DNA of 64,000 bases. It comes from Paenibacillus glycinis. Its GTDB lineage: Bacteria; Bacillota; Bacilli; Paenibacillales; Paenibacillaceae. Shown piece by piece: positions 32,679 to 42,017 of the stretch; the stretch's first letter is position 1, and every line of letters begins with the position of its first letter. The stretch covers positions 186,001 to 250,000 of the forward strand of contig NZ_JAAAMV010000003.1 in the NCBI RefSeq assembly GCF_009909185.1, read 5' to 3'. The position numbers were made by a program, and so were the translations under genes. The notes below the pieces were generated by a model. It ran no database searches and was not told where the DNA came from. It worked only from the letters and a program-made list of their open reading frames with translations.

Positions 32679-34877
32679 TCACATCGCGTTGCGTTTGCGG
32701 TAATCGACGGGCGAGACGCCCTCCATCTTGCGGAATACCCTTCGGAACGTCGCCGCGCTCGCGTATCCGACCCGTTCGCCGACCTCTTGGATCGAATCCG
32801 GCTGCTCCAGCAGGCGCTTCTTCGCTTCCACGATTCGCAGCTGCGACAGATAGTCCAGGAAATTCTCCCCGAATTCCTCCTTGAACAGCTGGCTGATGTA
32901 TTTGGCGCTGATCCCGAACTTGTCGCCGAGGTATTCGAGCGACAGCTCCGGATTGGCATAGTGGTCTTCGATATATCCCCGGATGGTTTGCAGAAGCTGG
33001 CGATGCTGGCGATTGTTGGACAAGCGTTCCACTTGCCCGGCATAGCGCTCCAATGCCGTGCCGAACAGGCGCTGGAGCTCGTCCAGCGTGTCGAACTCCC
33101 CGACGGCCTGCAGCAGCGGCGCGGAAGCCTCGTTCATCCATGCGTCATAGTACTCCTTGGAGCCCTGCGACAGCTGAAGGTCCATATGGGCAACGAAGTA
33201 ACGGCAGAGCCCCGCGATCTCGTTCTTCGGCAGACAGCATCCTCGCATGCCTTGGAAGAAATCGCCGCAGCGCTCCCGCCACTCGTCTTCTTGAAGACGC
33301 AGCTGGTCGGTCAGCCTATGGATCGCCTGCAGATGCTTATTGGTTTCCTTGGCCGCCGCGTGCCGCGTCTCGTTGAAGCCGATAACCCGGTTATGGCCGA
33401 GCGTCGCTTTGAACGTCAAGGCTTCCAGCGCTTGACGATTCGAGATGCCCGCACCCGAACCGGCTTCGGCCGTCTCGCCGAGGCCGATCGTCACCGAGAA
33501 CGCCAGATGCTGGTCCACCCAGGAAGCGAGGCGCTCCGCCGTCTCCGCGGCGACGTCTTCGGCCGCGTCCTGCAGGAAGAGAATGCCCGTCAGCTGGAGC
33601 GGCGACGTCCACTCCAGCCATAGCTGGATCGGGATCCGCGACGTGAACATCTCGTGGGCCGCGCTGCTGACGACGAATTTGAACAACGACTGATCGCGGC
33701 CCGAGTAACGGCCGAACGCCTGCTCCGGATGATCGATCTCGGCGACGAATACCCGCAGCCTGTCGTGCGGCGGCAGCGCGGACGGCTCGATGGCATCCGA
33801 TTCCCCGTCCGGAGCTTGCAGCAGCTCCCCGAAGAGCGCCTTCTGCTTGCGCGCCGCCGCCTCTTGCGCTTCCTTGCGGAACAGCTTCGTCTGCTCGGCG
33901 AAATTGTTGATGGCCGTCTCGATAAACGTGAATTCGTCCACCGCCAGCCTGCCGAGCGAGGGCTTGCCGGACCCGAACTGATCCTGCACGCGGAAGACGA
34001 GCTCCGCGATCGGCTTGTAGTTCTTGCGCGAGATGTACACGATCGAGACGCCGCCGGCGAGAAAGACGAGCAGGCCCAGCGCCAGCCAAATGCTCGATAA
34101 ACTGGAGATCGCGGCAAGCGCCTTGCCGTTCGCGACGCTGCTCTCCGCCTTCCACCCGGTATAGGGCGACGTCTGCCCGGCGAGCACCTTCCCGCTTGCC
34201 GGCGCGTCGTCCGAGAAGAGCGGCCGTCCGCCGCGATCGTACAATTGCACGAACGCGCGTCCCGGATCGTACATCTCGCCCAGCATGCTCCGAATCGCCG
34301 GCAAGCTGACGTTCACCACGATCATCCCGTCCACGCTGCTGCTGAGCGAAACCTTGTGCACGAGGCTGACGACCTCCTTGGGCTGCTGGTTCGCGAATTC
34401 GCGGAACGAACGGAAGCCGCTCCAAGAAGAGGTATAGGACGTTCGGCTGTTCCGCTGGCTGCGGATGAAGGCGCTGTCCGCGAACGCGTCCGCGTTTGCC
34501 GTCGCGCCGCTGAACACGATGCCGTCCTTGAACCGAACCAAATAATACGAATCGATCATCGGCATCGCCTGCTTCAGCTGCAGCATCCGATTGACGAGCT
34601 GGTAGTTCAGGTAGACGTTGTCCTTGCCTCGCTCGAGGAAGAAATCGTTCAACAGTTTGCCCGTCACCATTTCGCGGATCAACATGTTATCGAGCGACCT
34701 TAGGCTGACGTCCACGGACTGCAGCAGTTGGTTCACGAAGACTTCGCTGGAATCTTTCGTATTGCGGTTGTTTTGTTCGACGAGGGTCTGAAAGAAGACG
34801 AAGAAGAGGAGGGAGAACATGATGCAGAAAATCGGCAGGTACGACCAGATCGTTTTGCGCAGCCATGTGCGATTCAA
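32679..34877 (-). CDS. Membrane-bound AraC family regulator with extracellular sensor
   Basis: A 732-residue one-component regulator. Helix 1 at about residues 12-32, an extracellular Cache-like sensor region to about 260, helix 2 at about 265-285 ('SIWLALGLLVFLAGGVSIVYI'), a cytoplasmic linker, and two C-terminal HTH units ('LSLEYLGDKFGISAKYISQLFKEEFGENFLDYL', then 'SIQEVGERVGYASAATFRRVFRKMEGVSPVDYRKR'). Such proteins sense extracellular oligosaccharides and switch on LplABC-type operons. It lies just upstream of the permeases on the same strand, so it is the likely activator of 28702-32305. Confidence 0.93.
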   Translation of the reverse strand: MNRTWLRKTIWSYLPIFCIMFSLLFFVFFQTLVEQNNRNTKDSSEVFVNQLLQSVDVSLRSLDNMLIREMVTGKLLNDFFLERGKDNVYLNYQLVNRMLQLKQAMPMIDSYYLVRFKDGIVFSGATANADAFADSAFIRSQRNSRTSYTSSWSGFRSFREFANQQPKEVVSLVHKVSLSSSVDGMIVVNVSLPAIRSMLGEMYDPGRAFVQLYDRGGRPLFSDDAPASGKVLAGQTSPYTGWKAESSVANGKALAAISSLSSIWLALGLLVFLAGGVSIVYISRKNYKPIAELVFRVQDQFGSGKPSLGRLAVDEFTFIETAINNFAEQTKLFRKEAQEAAARKQKALFGELLQAPDGESDAIEPSALPPHDRLRVFVAEIDHPEQAFGRYSGRDQSLFKFVVSSAAHEMFTSRIPIQLWLEWTSPLQLTGILFLQDAAEDVAAETAERLASWVDQHLAFSVTIGLGETAEAGSGAGISNRQALEALTFKATLGHNRVIGFNETRHAAAKETNKHLQAIHRLTDQLRLQEDEWRERCGDFFQGMRGCCLPKNEIAGLCRYFVAHMDLQLSQGSKEYYDAWMNEASAPLLQAVGEFDTLDELQRLFGTALERYAGQVERLSNNRQHRQLLQTIRGYIEDHYANPELSLEYLGDKFGISAKYISQLFKEEFGENFLDYLSQLRIVEAKKRLLEQPDSIQEVGERVGYASAATFRRVFRKMEGVSPVDYRKRNAM

Positions 34878-35060
34878 GGGCCATCATCCTTTGGAGGGAA
34901 TTTGAATGCAAGCCTTATCGTGAAACGACATATGTAACCGCATACATTATTATCCATTATACGGCTGCCAGGGCGAATCGTCTTTGTTGTTCTCACCAAC
35001 GATTTGTCGTTTTTTCCAATCGTTAGGCGGAAATTGCCCGCGCGCATGCCGCTGCTCAAG

Positions 35061-35086
35061 CCAAAAAGGCTGCCGTCCGGCAGCCT
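35061..35086 (-). terminator. Second, orphan terminator downstream of the oxidase operon
   Basis: AAAGGCTGCC - GTCC - GGCAGCCTTT with five U on the minus strand and only three on the plus strand. No gene lies between it and the oxidase terminator 175 bases upstream. Confidence 0.65.
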
Positions 35087-35260
35087 TTCCGATGCGTAAT
35101 GGATGGTGCGGCTACGGGGCTTAACCCCTGCGCCCTGCTGCTCGCCGCCGCCCGAATCGAATCGCGGCCAGGACATCCGAAGAGACAGCCAGCTGGCCAT
35201 GCGCGCCGAATCCCGTCCATCGTCAGCTTCGGGCATGCGATGCCCGGGCATCTAACCTGC

Positions 35261-35296
35261 AAAAAAAAGAGACCCGCGGCAACTGCCTGCGGGTCT
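35261..35296 (-). terminator. Terminator of the quinol oxidase operon
   Basis: AGACCCGC / GCGGGTCT stem; on the minus strand CTTTTTTTT follows. About 165 bases past the qoxD stop. Confidence 0.8.
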
Positions 35297-35459
35297 AAGG
35301 TATATATACTAAAAGGGGGGTCGATTTCCAGTATAGCCTCGCCGCCTTAAGACAAGCTAAAGATCAGATTTCATTTTCCTTACAATTGTCTTACGAATCG
35401 GATATCGGCCGAATCGGTCGGTTTGTTGTTCCCGCTTCCCGGAATGGCGGGTTCATGCC

Positions 35460-35786
35460 TCAATACATGTTATGTTCCATAATCCAAATGGAACCGTAGA
35501 CGACGACCGCCACGATGAGCAGGCCGAGAATGAGGGTCATGAGTTTATAACGCGGACGCTCCTCTTCCCGCAGATGCATGAAGAACAGCAGCTGCACGGC
35601 AAATTGCAGCGCCGCCGTAATCAACAGCACCAGGAACGTTGCCGTGTTCCCGAACCAGTGATTCATGACCGCCAGAATCGGGAAAATCGTCAGGATGATG
35701 GAGAGCGCGAATCCGATAACGTATTCCCTGAGCGAGCCGTGGCGTTCGGCATGGTCGCCATGCCCGATCGCGTTATGTTGCGCCAT
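35460..35786 (-). CDS. qoxD: Quinol oxidase subunit IV
   Basis: A 108-residue protein with three transmembrane helices of the CyoD/QoxD (COX4_pro) family. A His-rich N-terminus (MAQHNAIGHGDHAERHG) precedes 'EYVIGFALSIILTIFPILAVM', 'FLVLLITAALQFAVQLLFFMHL' and 'LMTLILGLLIVAVVVYGSIWIM'. It is an accessory subunit that helps assemble the binuclear centre. It starts one base after the subunit III stop and is last in the operon. Confidence 0.93.
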   Translation of the reverse strand: MAQHNAIGHGDHAERHGSLREYVIGFALSIILTIFPILAVMNHWFGNTATFLVLLITAALQFAVQLLFFMHLREEERPRYKLMTLILGLLIVAVVVYGSIWIMEHNMY

Positions 35787-35787
35787 G

Positions 35788-36402
35788 TCACCTCACCCCC
35801 ATCAAGTAAACGAACGTGAACACGAAGATCCACACGGCATCCAGAAAGTGCCAGTATAAACTCGTGATATGTACCTTGCGCTGCGTGACCGGCGTAATGC
35901 CGTGGCGGGTCAGCTGGATGATGAGCGCGGTGATCCAGCAGATGCCGAGCGAGACATGCAGTCCGTGCGTGCCGACCAGCGTGAAGAAGCCGGACAGAAA
36001 CGCGCTGGAATGAATCGTGTGCCCCTCGCTTACGAGCTTCAAGAATTCGGTCACTTCCATCGCGATGAAGCAGGCGCCGAGCAAAATCGTCACGATCAGC
36101 CAGCCCAGCAGCCCTTTTCGGCTTCCCGCGTTCAATGCCAGCACGGCCAGCCCGCTCGTGAAGCTGCTCGTCAGCAGAATGAACGTTTCGACGATGACGC
36201 CCGGCATTTCGAAAATTTCTTTCGCCCCCGGTCCGCCCGCCGTGTGCTCACGAAGCACCAGATAAGTGGCGAACAGCGTAGCGAACAAAATGCAGTCGGT
36301 GATCAGAAATATCCAGAAGCCGAATTTTCGAAGCTCCTCCAAATCATGATGGCCTTCATGGCCGCCCTCATGCGCAAACGATGGATGGTGAGCGTGCGCC
36401 AT
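35788..36402 (-). CDS. qoxC: Quinol oxidase subunit III
   Basis: A 204-residue protein with five helices of the COX3/CyoC family. 'RKFGFWIFLITDCILFATLFATYLVL' is the first helix, and 'HGLHVSLGICWITALIIQLTRHGITPVTQRKVHITSLYWHFLDAVWIFVFTFVYLMGVR' is the conserved end. Its ATG overlaps the stop of subunit I by one base (TAATG). Confidence 0.95.
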   Translation of the reverse strand: MAHAHHPSFAHEGGHEGHHDLEELRKFGFWIFLITDCILFATLFATYLVLREHTAGGPGAKEIFEMPGVIVETFILLTSSFTSGLAVLALNAGSRKGLLGWLIVTILLGACFIAMEVTEFLKLVSEGHTIHSSAFLSGFFTLVGTHGLHVSLGICWITALIIQLTRHGITPVTQRKVHITSLYWHFLDAVWIFVFTFVYLMGVR

Positions 36403-38372
36403 TAGACAATCCTCCCTGCCTCTGCTTCGGTACGTTTAATTTCGTCCACCGGAATGTAGTAGTCGGTATCGTAGTTGAACGAATGCGCCAGCATGGTCGC
36501 CGCGATGCCGATAAAGCCCGGAATCGCGATCCACAGCCAATGAAACACGAGACCGAAGCCGACCGTAAACCAGCAGATCGCTTGGATAAACGGGATCGAC
36601 GAGTTTTTCGGCATATGTATCGGCTCGAGCGCCGGCTTCGCCTTGGGCGCTTTCCCCGCGGCGATGCGCTCCTTCTCTTCCCACCAGTCATCTCGGTCCG
36701 TCACGACAGGCACTGTCGCGAAGTTATAGAGAGGCGCCGGCGACGGGATGGACCATTCCAGCGTGCGGGCCCCCCACGGATCGCCCGTGGTATCCTTTTC
36801 CATAAACTTGATGCTGTGCGCGATCTGCCAGACCTGGAACAGGAAGCCGAGTCCCATGAGGAAGCCGCCAATGGTTGACGTGAAATTCATCGCCCACCAG
36901 CCTCTGTCCCAGCCGTACGAGCTAAGCCGGCGGGTCATGCCGTCGAGACCGACGAAATACTGCGGCATGAAGCATACATAGAAACCGATGTTCCATATCC
37001 AGAACGCCCATTTGCCGATGGTTTCGTTCAGCTTGAAGCCGAAGATTTTCGGCCACCAGTAGTACAAACCCGCGAAGTAGCCGAAAACGGCCCCGCCGAT
37101 GAGAACCTGATGGAAGTGGGCGATGAGGAAATAGCTGTTGTGGAACTGGAAATCCGCCGGCGCTGCCGAGAGCATCACCCCGGTCATGCCGCCGACGACG
37201 AAGCACGGAATGAATCCGAGCGTCCAAAGCATCGGCGTTTCGAACGATATCCGGCCGCGGTACATCGTAAACAGCCAGTTGAAAATTTTCACGCCCGTCG
37301 GAATCGCAATGATCATCGTCGTAATCGCGAAGAAGAGATTGACGTCGGCTCCCGAGCCCATCGTGAAAAAGTGGTGGAGCCAGGTAAAATACGCCAGGAA
37401 ACTGATGCTGAGCATCGCGAACACCATGGACGCGTAACCGAACAAGCGCTTTCTCGAGAAGGCCGCCACGACCTCCGAGAACACGCCGAAGGCCGGCAGC
37501 ACGATGATGTACACTTCCGGGTGGCCCCACATCCAGATCAGGTTGACGTACATCATGGCGTTGCCGCCGCCGTCCATCGTAAAGAAGTGCGCGCCCAGAA
37601 AGCGGTCCAGGAACAGCAGCGCGAGCGTGACCGTCAGGACCGGGAATGCGACGATAATCGCAATGCAGCTCGAGAATACCGACCACGTGAAGATCGGCAC
37701 CTTCGACCAGGTCATCCCGGGCGCGCGCATCTTGACGATGGTGACGATGAAGTTGATGCCCGTCATCAGCGAGCCGATTCCGGAAATCTGCACGCCCCAG
37801 ATGTAGAAGTCCTCGCCTACGCTCGGGCTGCCCGTCAGCTCCGAAAGCGGCGGATACGACAGCCAGCCGGCATTTGCCGAACCGCCGATAACGAAGGACA
37901 TGTTAAACAGCATCGCTCCCATAAAAAACAGCCAGAAGCTAAGCGAGTTGAGGAACGGGAACGCGACGTCGCGCGCGCCCAGCTGCAGCGGCACGGCGAT
38001 ATTGAATAAGCCGAACATGAGCGGCATCGCCATGAACAGGATCATTTCGACGCCATGCGTCGTGAACACCTCGTTATAGTGCTCCGGCGATAGGAATTTC
38101 ATATCGGGAAAGGCAAGCTGCGTCCGCATCAGCAGCGCATCGACGCCGCCGCGGAACAGCATAAGCAGCGATGCGATGATGTACATAATCCCGACGCGTT
38201 TATGATCGACCGTCGTCAGCCACTCACGCCAGAGCCAGCCCCATTTTCCGAAATAGGTGAGCACGAAGATAATGGCCACCGTCGTCAGCACGATCGACAC
38301 ATCCGCCCCGTAAATCAACGGGTCGCCCGTGACAAAGAACCATGAGACGAAATCCTTTATTGAATCAATCAC
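36402..38372 (-). CDS. qoxB: aa3-type quinol oxidase subunit I
   Basis: A 656-residue haem-copper oxidase catalytic subunit. The GTG at 38372 (MIDSIKDFVSW) is preferred because GAGAGGAG lies upstream; an earlier ATG would contain that site. Visible ligands: TTHGVEM (low-spin haem His, about 106), WGHPEVY with CuB His (about 284) and the cross-linked Tyr (about 288), LHH (about 333-334), and later HFHQVLIGG. The length, with extra helices at both ends, suits the CyoB/QoxB class. It reduces oxygen to water with proton pumping. It begins 15 bases past subunit II's last codon. Confidence 0.96.
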   Translation of the reverse strand: MIDSIKDFVSWFFVTGDPLIYGADVSIVLTTVAIIFVLTYFGKWGWLWREWLTTVDHKRVGIMYIIASLLMLFRGGVDALLMRTQLAFPDMKFLSPEHYNEVFTTHGVEMILFMAMPLMFGLFNIAVPLQLGARDVAFPFLNSLSFWLFFMGAMLFNMSFVIGGSANAGWLSYPPLSELTGSPSVGEDFYIWGVQISGIGSLMTGINFIVTIVKMRAPGMTWSKVPIFTWSVFSSCIAIIVAFPVLTVTLALLFLDRFLGAHFFTMDGGGNAMMYVNLIWMWGHPEVYIIVLPAFGVFSEVVAAFSRKRLFGYASMVFAMLSISFLAYFTWLHHFFTMGSGADVNLFFAITTMIIAIPTGVKIFNWLFTMYRGRISFETPMLWTLGFIPCFVVGGMTGVMLSAAPADFQFHNSYFLIAHFHQVLIGGAVFGYFAGLYYWWPKIFGFKLNETIGKWAFWIWNIGFYVCFMPQYFVGLDGMTRRLSSYGWDRGWWAMNFTSTIGGFLMGLGFLFQVWQIAHSIKFMEKDTTGDPWGARTLEWSIPSPAPLYNFATVPVVTDRDDWWEEKERIAAGKAPKAKPALEPIHMPKNSSIPFIQAICWFTVGFGLVFHWLWIAIPGFIGIAATMLAHSFNYDTDYYIPVDEIKRTEAEAGRIV

Positions 38373-38386
38373 GGAAGCCTCTCCTC

Positions 38387-39430
38387 TCATTTGCCATGAT
38401 TCATGTGCATCGGGTGCGCCTTAGGATCGGATTGCCCGAAGCTGTTTATGTCGTGGGCATCCTTCTGCGCGTTATTGCCGGGCGGCAGCTGGCCGCTTTC
38501 CGGATGTTCCGTATGCTCGGCTTTCTTTTCTTCGCTGAGCGTCTCCGCCTTGATGGTGTATCCCGGAGGAGCTCCCCGGCTCGTGGAATATTCATTGACG
38601 ATTCGCTCGAACAATCCGGACGGTACGGAAGCGAAAGTCATCCGGTTCGAAGGCCCGGGCTTGGCCAGCTGCTGATACCCCTCTTCGGACAGCGCATTCC
38701 CGCTATTCTTCGCTTCGGCTACCCATTGATCGAATTCCGCCTTCGAGGTGGCTTTGGCGGTAAACCCCATTTTCGCGAAATCGCGGCCCGTAAAATTGGC
38801 TCCGGTCCCCATATAATTGCCGGGTTCGTCGGCTTGCAGGTACATCGTTGTCGCCATGCCCGACATCGTGTAGATCATTCCGCCGAGCTGCGGCACCCAG
38901 AAGGAGTTCATCGGGCCGTCCGAGGTCAGCTCGAACTTAATCGGCGTCCGCTCGGGAATGACCAGATAGTTGACGGTCGCGATCCCTTGCTCCGGATACT
39001 GGAACAGCCATTTCCAGTCCAGCGACGTGACCTGGACCGTGATCGGCTTGTTGTCGGACGCGATCGGCTTAGCCGGATCGAGCGCGTACGTGTAGCGCGC
39101 GGTCACGATGGCCAGCACCAGGATGACGGCGATGGGGATCCCCCACCAGACGATTTCCAGCTTGGTGCTGTGGGACCAGACCGGCTGGTATGGCGCCTTG
39201 TTGCCCTTCTTGTCGCGGAAACGCCATATGATCCAGGCCGTAATCACTAACACCGGAACCAGGATAATGAGGCAAAGCAGCATGGTAATGTTAATCAAAT
39301 CGCGCTGCTGGAGGCCGATCGGTCCCTTCGGATCGAAGACGATCATCGACTTGCAACCCGAGGCAAGCATGACGGTGCCGGCCAAGACGCCGCAAGTGAT
39401 CAACGGCCGCATGAGCTTTGAAGTCGGCAT
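38387..39430 (-). CDS. qoxA: Quinol oxidase subunit II (lipoprotein)
   Basis: A 347-residue subunit. A lipoprotein signal with lipobox LASGC is followed by two helices and a cupredoxin domain. The CuA region reads 'SFWVPQLGGMIYTMSGMATTMYLQADEPGNYMG' and lacks the two Cys of cytochrome c oxidases, so the enzyme takes electrons from quinol. The C-terminus is rich in H, E and P. It is the first gene of qoxABCD. A weak promoter (TTGATC, 17 bases, TAAGTC) is possible upstream. Confidence 0.94.
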   Translation of the reverse strand: MPTSKLMRPLITCGVLAGTVMLASGCKSMIVFDPKGPIGLQQRDLINITMLLCLIILVPVLVITAWIIWRFRDKKGNKAPYQPVWSHSTKLEIVWWGIPIAVILVLAIVTARYTYALDPAKPIASDNKPITVQVTSLDWKWLFQYPEQGIATVNYLVIPERTPIKFELTSDGPMNSFWVPQLGGMIYTMSGMATTMYLQADEPGNYMGTGANFTGRDFAKMGFTAKATSKAEFDQWVAEAKNSGNALSEEGYQQLAKPGPSNRMTFASVPSGLFERIVNEYSTSRGAPPGYTIKAETLSEEKKAEHTEHPESGQLPPGNNAQKDAHDINSFGQSDPKAHPMHMNHGK

Positions 39431-39522
39431 AAGTTCCTCATCTCCTAAACATCATCTTGGGTTGACTTATTTTTCCCCAGATACCGGATCAATATTACGG
39501 CGGCTTCGGCTGGAGGTCATGT

Positions 39523-39562
39523 CAATAAAGAAGGACTGCTCCCGATGTGAAGGAAACAGCCC
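39523..39562 (-). terminator. Terminator of the small membrane protein gene
   Basis: GGGCTGTTTCC / GGGAGCAGTCC pair on the minus-strand RNA (some G-U pairs), followed by UUCUUUAUU. It lies 24 bases after the stop at 39587 and upstream of qoxA. Confidence 0.55.
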
Positions 39563-39586
39563 TTTTTACGAACCCTATGCAATTGC

Positions 39587-39835
39587 TTATTCGGATTCCG
39601 CCTTGCGTTTATGGACGAGGTTGATCGCCGTGCCGATCATGTAAATGAACACGCTGCCCACCAAAAAGCCGATGCCGGCCATTAACGGGCGATTACTGTC
39701 GCTGAAATTCCTGTAATTGGAGATACACAAAAAACCGCCTACGATAAGCGCTATCCATGCCGCGATTTTCATCGTTAGGAACAGGATGTTCCCCTCGCGC
39801 TCCGTTTTTTGTCCTGCCGTCGATTTCGTCGTCAT
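39587..39835 (-). CDS. Small two-helix membrane protein (YiaA/YiaB-like)
   Basis: An 82-residue protein. Two hydrophobic segments, about residues 18-41 ('LFLTMKIAAWIALIVGGFLCISNY') and 50-72 ('PLMAGIGFLVGSVFIYMIGTAINLV'), with a basic C-terminus. Size and pattern resemble the YiaAB inner-membrane family, but this is a weak match. AGGAGG lies 13 bases before the ATG. It is transcribed toward the oxidase operon but has its own terminator. Confidence 0.65.
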   Translation of the reverse strand: MTTKSTAGQKTEREGNILFLTMKIAAWIALIVGGFLCISNYRNFSDSNRPLMAGIGFLVGSVFIYMIGTAINLVHKRKAESE

Positions 39836-40203
39836 GAACGCTTCACTTCCTCCTATAATGTAGCTGCCTTACTATCCTTCCTAGTATGAACAGATTTACG
39901 CTATTTTAGTTCGCGGCGAGATTCGGGGATTGCCAGACGGAGAGGTAAGCCCGGCGGTGCATAATGAAAACAAAAAAAGTACCCACCTCTGCATAAGCAA
40001 AGATAAGCACTTTTCTTGCATATTCAAAATTAATGAGGGCCCCTGCTAGTTTCGTCATAAAGGCAATGAAGTAAAGGTTCAGAACGTAGGATGGGCGGCA
40101 TCGACGCGAGTTCCCCCCGAGCCTTGACGACGTTGGCGGTTCTCACTTTCACGGACATGGATTTGCCTCGCAGATCCTCTATCCGCTTCCCCCAACCCTC
40201 CGT
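39836..40203. other. Intergenic region between the O-antigen-ligase-like gene and the small membrane protein
   Basis: Contains the upstream region of the small membrane protein, a minus-strand terminator at 39972-40012, and about 190 bases in which a minus-strand frame of 42 codons (40030-40158, MSVKVRTANVVK...) has only a weak GAGG site. No recognisable gene. Confidence 0.5.
39972..40012 (-). terminator. Wobble-rich terminator for the O-antigen-ligase-like gene
   Basis: A 16-bp stem with loop TTAT and seven U after it. Several pairs are G-U and form only in the minus-strand RNA (the plus strand would have A-C mismatches), which fixes the direction. Confidence 0.65.
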
Positions 40204-41994
40204 TCAACGCTGCCCGGCTTCGGCTTCCTTCTCCTTCAGTTCTTCTCTCCATCTCGGCATGAAGCGGTTCTGCTCCGTCAGGTCGCGCAGCTCACGCAGC
40301 GACGCGTCCTTGTCCCCTTCCAGCCAGGCGATATCGCTGCGCAGCTTCCTATACCACAGTTGATCCGGCTGTGCCGACAAGGCTTTCGCGTTCTCGGTGC
40401 GGGCCACGTCCAAGTATCGAGCGTCCTTCCCTGCCTCGTATTCGGCGAGGTACAGGCGGGCTTTGCGGTCCTGAACGCGATCGGGAGCGATCGCCCATGC
40501 GGCGCTCCGATCCAGCTGGCGGACGGCATCCGCCTTGCGATTCTCCGCGATCGCGCGTTCGGCGGCCATCTGGAATCGGGCGGACGCGAACAGCATGACG
40601 GAAACGGCCAGCGCCGCGGCAGCGACCAAGCCGGCGGAGGCTTTCAGGACGGCCGCGCGGTTCGGCGCCGGCGTCGCCGCCCGGGCAGGTTCCCTGCGGA
40701 CGGCCGCGCCCATCACGAGCAAGAGTCCCAGCAAATACGGAAACGACAGCGAAAAATCGGCCAAGCCGTGCAGCAGCAGCGCTCCCATGGCAAGCAGCAG
40801 GATTCGGTCGAATAGCTTTTCCCGGCCTGATCGACGCTTCGCCGCCGAGATCCCTCGAGCCATGAGCGTCGCGCAAACGCCGGCGAAGAGCATCAAGCCG
40901 GCGACGCCCGTCTCCGTCATGACCTGCAGCGGCTGGCTGTGCACATAGGCGGTAAAATAATCGGCCGACTGATAATGGTATTGCATGGTGCTCCATGCGC
41001 CAGCGCCGAAGCCCCAAATCGGCGAATCCAAGAACATGGACCAGGCGTCGCGGTAATAGACGAGCCTCGTAAAGCCCTCTCCCGTGCGTGAAAGCGCCGT
41101 GCTCCAGCGGCCGGCCATTCCGGAGCCGACGGCCATCGCGGCGATGCCCAGCACCGGCGCGAACGTCGTCTGGGCCAAGCGGACGGCGCGCCCGGACAGC
41201 AGCGCGTCAGGCATGCGAAGGCCGAACGCGAAGGCCGCGGCGACCGGCACGGCGAACCAAGGCGACCAATCGTAGGCCGCCGCCGCGACGATGCCCAGCA
41301 TCGCGCTCGCGCAAGACCGCAGCCAGAGGGGAAGGACATCCCTCCGGCTCCACGCGTACAACGGGACAAATGCAGCAGCCGTCAAGACCAGCACCGTGCG
41401 GGATTCCGTCAAGTATAGGCCGCCGGCGCAGAGGAAGAACGCGGCCTGCAGCCACCGCATGTATACGACGGATCGTTCGCCGACGGATAACGCGAAGGCA
41501 AGCAACACGGCGATCAAGAGCAGGATCGCGTAGGCGTTGGCGTAATCGATGAAGCCCGCCAGCCGCCCGTCGACGAACCGGCCCGTCGCGACGGCAAGCG
41601 GTACGGACAGCGCCGTGAACGCGACAAGGAGCATCCAGATCCGCTCCATGGCGATTCGCGGCACGGCCGACGCGAAGACGTACAGCGGAATCAGGAGCGC
41701 CGTGCGGACGAACGCGGTCAACGCCTCGCGGTGGTCGGCGCCGTAGCCGATGCCGGCTCCGTATAGAACCGTCAGCGCCAACAGCGCATAGAGGAGGCGG
41801 TCGTGCGTCAGCCGTTTCCGGGCCAGGCCGACCAAGTACCCGAGCGCGGCCACGATAGCCGCGATCATCATTTCATGCTCGAATATAAAGCCGCGGAGAA
41901 AAGGACCGCAAGCCAGGAACAGCGCCAGCAGCCCGGTTTCGAAAGGTACGGCGCGAAGAGCGGTAGATCGTTTCGACATGGGAATCTCATCCAT
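40204..41994 (-). CDS. O-antigen ligase family membrane protein with helical C-terminal tail
   Basis: A 596-residue protein with about ten to twelve helices in residues 15-470 and a cytoplasmic or extracellular helical tail of about 120 residues ('ERAIAENRKADAVRQLDRSAAWAIAPDRVQDRKARLYLAEYEAGKDARYL') that looks TPR-like. The conserved ligase region is 'RDAWSMFLDSPIWGFGAGAWSTMQYHYQSADYFTAYVHSQPLQVMTETGVAGLML', with 'HSQPLQ' the typical H-rich motif of Wzy/WaaL proteins. In Gram-positives this family joins or polymerises cell-surface glycans. It follows the SLH protein on the same strand. The start could be 41994 or 41979. Confidence 0.82.
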   Translation of the reverse strand: MDEIPMSKRSTALRAVPFETGLLALFLACGPFLRGFIFEHEMMIAAIVAALGYLVGLARKRLTHDRLLYALLALTVLYGAGIGYGADHREALTAFVRTALLIPLYVFASAVPRIAMERIWMLLVAFTALSVPLAVATGRFVDGRLAGFIDYANAYAILLLIAVLLAFALSVGERSVVYMRWLQAAFFLCAGGLYLTESRTVLVLTAAAFVPLYAWSRRDVLPLWLRSCASAMLGIVAAAAYDWSPWFAVPVAAAFAFGLRMPDALLSGRAVRLAQTTFAPVLGIAAMAVGSGMAGRWSTALSRTGEGFTRLVYYRDAWSMFLDSPIWGFGAGAWSTMQYHYQSADYFTAYVHSQPLQVMTETGVAGLMLFAGVCATLMARGISAAKRRSGREKLFDRILLLAMGALLLHGLADFSLSFPYLLGLLLVMGAAVRREPARAATPAPNRAAVLKASAGLVAAAALAVSVMLFASARFQMAAERAIAENRKADAVRQLDRSAAWAIAPDRVQDRKARLYLAEYEAGKDARYLDVARTENAKALSAQPDQLWYRKLRSDIAWLEGDKDASLRELRDLTEQNRFMPRWREELKEKEAEAGQR

Positions 41995-42017
41995 CTTTCT
42001 GCATCGAATACGGGAAG

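Larger units (their letters stand above)
34878..35459. other. Gene-free stretch with two serial minus-strand terminators
   Basis: From right to left it holds the oxidase operon terminator (35261-35296), about 170 bases with no convincing ORF, a second minus-strand terminator (35061-35086), and the upstream region of the AraC gene. The 170-base part includes the 14-bp palindrome GATGCCCGGGCATC near 35238-35251. A minus frame runs through it (MPGHRMPEADDGRDSARM...), but it continues through the terminator hairpin and looks non-coding. Confidence 0.5.

Noticed and set aside
34874-35262. Minus-strand frames between the oxidase and AraC genes
   Set aside because: The frames run through the terminator hairpin at 35061-35086 and have no homology-like segments.
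40030-40158. 42-codon minus-strand frame (MSVKVRTANVVKARGEL...)
   Set aside because: Only a weak GAGG upstream and no recognisable fold; its end overlaps AT-rich intergenic DNA. Not enough to call a gene.
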